Source: Anseongella ginsenosidimutans (GTDB lineage Bacteria > Bacteroidota > Bacteroidia > Sphingobacteriales > Sphingobacteriaceae). Taken from it: a stretch of 64,000 nucleotides of DNA. The notes beneath the pieces were generated by a model. It was not told where the DNA came from, made no database searches, and worked only from the letters and a program-made list of their open reading frames with translations. A program made the position numbers and the translations under genes. Below, in pieces: positions 61,444-64,000 of the stretch. Each line of letters opens with the position of its first letter. Positions within the stretch are counted from its first letter, which is position 1. The DNA is taken from the NCBI RefSeq assembly GCF_008033235.1, contig NZ_CP042432.1:1550001-1614000 (forward strand), given 5' to 3'.

Positions 61444-62899
61444 TTACCACTTCCTGGCCTTTGGTTTTTTAAATTTAGGCCTTCTGCTTTGTGAAGCGCT
61501 GAGGTCGGCCGGTTCGCCAACGCTGATCATTGCGCAGCGGAACCCGATGGTTGCCGTGGCGGAATCCTGGTCCAGGTAACGCCGGGAGCCGGGAGTAAGC
61601 CAGTAAGCCCTGTCATTCCAGGAACCTCCCTTATACACCCTTGATTCATCCGTAATCAGTGAACTTTCGCCGTATTTATAGTCCTCCGCAGGGTCGTAAA
61701 GGCCGCGCTTATCGGGATTTTCAAAATTAAACGTGTCTATGGAAACCGGCAGCCGGCCCAGGCTGTCCTTGGGAAGCGGATTCCCGTTTTCGTCGCGAAG
61801 CACTGTTGTATAAAGATTTCCCCGGAAAGGGTTAAAGTCGTTTACATCCTGGAAGCTCAGCGGGCGGTACACATCCTGTACCCATTCGCTGACGTTTCCT
61901 GCCATGTCGTACAGGCCGTAGTCATTCGGCGGATAGCTTTTTGCCGGAGCGGTGATGATAAAATCATCGTTGCCGTAGCCGGCAATACCTTTGTTATCTC
62001 CCCGTCCGCGCTTGAAGTTGGCGAGGAATACCCCTGGGTCTTGCCGTCGGGGCTGCGGAGCGACAGACCGTTCCAGGGATAGATCTTTTTTTCTTCCCAG
62101 TTCTCAAATTCCTGGTTTCCTACCAGCGCCAGCGCGGCATATTCCCACTCCGCCTCGGAAGGCAGACGGTAAGAGGGAAGCAGGATCCCGTCCATTGGGC
62201 GTACGTTACGGTAGGGTTGGGGTGAATTAGGATCCAGGTTCTCCAGTTGTTTCAGCTTTTTATCCCCCACCAGCGTCTCATATTGCCCGGCATAATAAGA
62301 GCCGGTATTGAAGCTGTTGGCATCCTGCTGGTTAGGATCAAAACTGATGATCCCTTTTTTGATCAGGATCCCTTCGTTCACACGGTCCGTGCGCCAGATG
62401 CAATATTCTGTGGCCTGGGTCCAGCTCACGCCCACTACAGGATAATCCTGGAAAGCGGGATGCCGCAGGTAGTTCTCTACATAAGGTTCGTTATAGGAAA
62501 GCGGATGCCGCCAGACCGAAGTGTCAGGCAGGGCCGCCTGGTAAACTTCCGGGTAACCCTGGTAAACCCTTCCCAGCCAGTACAGGTATTCCAGCCAGTG
62601 ACTATTGGTCACTTCCGTTTCATCCATGTAAAAGGTATTGACGGTTACCCGTCTTTCGGCGCTGTTATTAAGATGCATCAGGTCCGCCTCCAGGTTCCCC
62701 AGCACAAATGTTCCCCCTCGATAACGATGAGACCCGGTCCGGTAGCTTGTTTAACTTTCGCGTATTTTTGAAAACCGCCCCATTCAGCATCATTGAATTT
62801 CCAGCCGGTTTTTTCGGAATAGGTCTTTTTCTTGCAGGAAGAACCTCCTGCTATTAAGAAGATGGAAACCACTAACAATAACGTAGTGTTATATTTCAT
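61444..62899 (-). CDS. gldJ: Gliding motility lipoprotein GldJ, frame broken twice
   Basis: GldJ is an outer-membrane lipoprotein with an FGE-sulfatase (SUMF1)-like domain, required for gliding and type IX secretion in Flavobacterium. Three frames make it up: 62899-62678 (signal peptide, TGWKFNDAEWGGF, GPGLIVIEG), 62705-61857 (FYMDETEVTNSHWLEYLYWL, HPAFQDYPVVGVSWTQATEY) and 61905-61444 (YDMAGNVSEWVQDVY, ending KARKW). One extra C in the run 62713-62717 (giving EGGTFVLGNLEADL) and one in 62031-62034 (giving KTQGVFLANFKRG) restores 485 residues. The murF and porV neighbours and sequence style favour GldJ over GldK. Sequencing error is likely. Confidence 0.85.
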
Positions 62900-62943
62900 G
62901 TTTCACCGGTGTTTTCATTTAATCATGCACAATACTAAACGAA

Positions 62944-62972
62944 CAAAAGTATAAAATATTTTACTACTTTTG
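62944..62972. promoter_or_regulatory. Symmetric divergent -7 boxes for gldJ and porV
   Basis: CAAAAGTA (62944-62951, minus strand TACTTTTG) and TACTTTTG (62965-62972, plus strand) both match TAnnTTTG and form an inverted repeat around an AT-rich centre. They lie 45 bases before gldJ and 7 before porV. No TTTG partner box is seen for either. Confidence 0.4.
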
Positions 62973-62978
62973 GTTGTA

Positions 62979-64000
62979 ATGTCCAGAGATAAATTGGATG
63001 CCGGCGGTATGTGTTTAAAGTTCGTTTCAACGGTTATTTTGGCCGCCTGTTCCCTGTATGCCGCCGCCCAGGATATTGGAGGAGGGACACAGAGCGACGG
63101 GAAAAGAATCAATTCTATCATTACGGCTGCCCCCTTCCTGATGATCGGCCCCGATTCCAGGTCCGGGGGAATGGGCGACGTTGGTGCGGCAACCGCCCCC
63201 GATGCCAATTCCATGCATTGGAACCCTGCGAAATATGCATTTATAGAGACACAGGGCGGTGTAAGCCTGGCATTTACCCCCTGGCTAAAACAACTGATAG
63301 ATGATATAAACCTGGCTTACCTGGCGGGTTATTATAAAATCGACAACCGGCAGACCCTTGCGGGTTCTATTCGTTATTTTTCCCTGGGCGACATCACCTT
63401 TACGGACCCGCAGGGAAACGAGATCCAGCAGTATAATCCCAGTGAATTTGCCCTGGATGCGGCTTATATCAGGAAGCTGACCGATAATTTTTCCATTGCC
63501 ATGGCGCTCCGCTATATTCACTCCAACCTGGGCGCAGGCAGTTACAACGGCACTAATGTAAACCCGGGTACGTCGGTAGCAGCAGATGTGGGCATTTATT
63601 ACACAACTTCGGTACCCACCAGGGGAGAACCTACTGACCTGTCCTATGGGGTCACCATTTCCAATATCGGCTCAAAAATGCAATACGGCAGCCAGAAATA
63701 CTTTATTCCCACCAACTTCCGGGCAGGCGGGGCTGCTACTTTTCACCTGGATAAGATCAATCAGCTGACGATTGCCCTTGACCTGAATAAACTGCTGGTC
63801 CCTACTTCCCCTTACCGGGATGCGGAAGGGAATATCATTGCCGGGAAAGACCCGGACCGTTCGGTGCCTTCAGGTATATTCGGGTCCTTTACCGATGCGC
63901 CCGGCGGCTTCCGCGAAGAACTTCACGAGATCAGTGCAAGCACGGGTTTGGAATACTGGTATGACGATCTTTTCGCCCTTCGCGGTGGTTTTCTTTACGA
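62979..64000 (+). CDS. porV: Type IX secretion outer-membrane protein PorV (LptO), partial
   Basis: The gene runs off the right edge of the window without a stop. The 340 residues seen start with a signal region (FVSTVILAACSLYAAAQD) and continue with ITAAPFLMIGPDSRSGGMGD, GAATAPDANSMHWNPAKYAF and LNLAYLAGYY-style FadL-like barrel strands, then GVTISNIGSKMQYGS and EISASTGLEYWYDDLFALRGG, all typical of PorV. PorV carries secreted proteins from the translocon to the PorU sortase complex. It diverges from gldJ; in Flavobacterium, porU, porV and gldJ are also neighbours. An ATG 30 bases downstream (MCLKFVSTV) is an alternative start. Confidence 0.9.
   Translation, partial: MSRDKLDAGGMCLKFVSTVILAACSLYAAAQDIGGGTQSDGKRINSIITAAPFLMIGPDSRSGGMGDVGAATAPDANSMHWNPAKYAFIETQGGVSLAFTPWLKQLIDDINLAYLAGYYKIDNRQTLAGSIRYFSLGDITFTDPQGNEIQQYNPSEFALDAAYIRKLTDNFSIAMALRYIHSNLGAGSYNGTNVNPGTSVAADVGIYYTTSVPTRGEPTDLSYGVTISNIGSKMQYGSQKYFIPTNFRAGGAATFHLDKINQLTIALDLNKLLVPTSPYRDAEGNIIAGKDPDRSVPSGIFGSFTDAPGGFREELHEISASTGLEYWYDDLFALRGGFLY

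Overview
This window looks like chromosomal DNA of a Bacteroidota bacterium, most like the Sphingobacteriia/Chitinophagia/Cytophagia side of the phylum. Three SusC/SusD pairs, the TAnnTTTG-type promoter boxes, the gliding and type IX secretion genes (gldH, gldJ, porV), an IPExxxVDY-family protein and the acpP-fabF-rnc order all point there. Base composition is close to half G+C, except for one clearly AT-rich gene at 55447-56907. No rRNA, tRNA, CRISPR array, prophage or recognisable transposase was found.

Layout. 1-5.6 kb: a GH3 glycosidase, two small outer-membrane barrels, pyruvate kinase and an IPExxxVDY protein. 5.6-10.9 kb: a housekeeping run acpP-fabF-rnc-yicC, a ~590 bp repeat field, then gmk-nadD and a small exported protein. 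10.9-13.9 kb (minus strand): glucosaminidase/LysM lipoprotein, O-methyltransferase, M16 peptidase. 14-28.3 kb: a glycan-uptake locus with GH29 alpha-fucosidase, LacI regulator, SusC/SusD, ROK regulator and a second SusC/SusD. 28.4-35 kb: DsbD with an unusually long linker, a CHRD lipoprotein, pfkA, gmhA and yifB. 35.2-42.4 kb (minus strand): a four-gene operon of planctomycete-type cytochrome (PSCyt1/DUF1549/DUF1553), DUF1501, beta-propeller and cytochrome/LRR proteins, with a third SusC/SusD pair diverging from it. 47.5-52.9 kb: an XRE regulator, two tiny membrane proteins behind a strong hairpin, a class A beta-lactamase-like protein, a Tat-exported sugar isomerase-like protein and a GT51 transglycosylase. 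53-57.3 kb: mrp, a NifU-like protein, def, an AT-rich orphan lipoprotein-like gene and ruvX. 57.4-64 kb: holB-ricT-gldH, convergent murF-gldJ, and divergent porV running off the right edge.

How the genes work together. The SusCD/GH29/LacI/ROK block should bind, import and sense a (fucosylated) glycan. The 35-42 kb operon encodes exported or envelope-anchored haem and Tat proteins of unknown joint function beside another SusCD importer. The right end builds the gliding/type IX secretion envelope machinery.

The strongest overall observation is about the sequence itself. Three genes that are normally intact (yicC, the glucosaminidase/LysM gene and gldJ, the last one twice) are thrown out of frame, and each is restored by adding a single C to a run of four or five C on the plus strand. 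That pattern is more typical of homopolymer under-calling than of real gene decay, and it affects how every broken frame here should be read. The best candidates for unexplained biology are the PSCyt/DUF1501 operon, the hairpin plus tiny-membrane-protein locus at 48 kb, and the AT-rich orphan inserted between def and ruvX.
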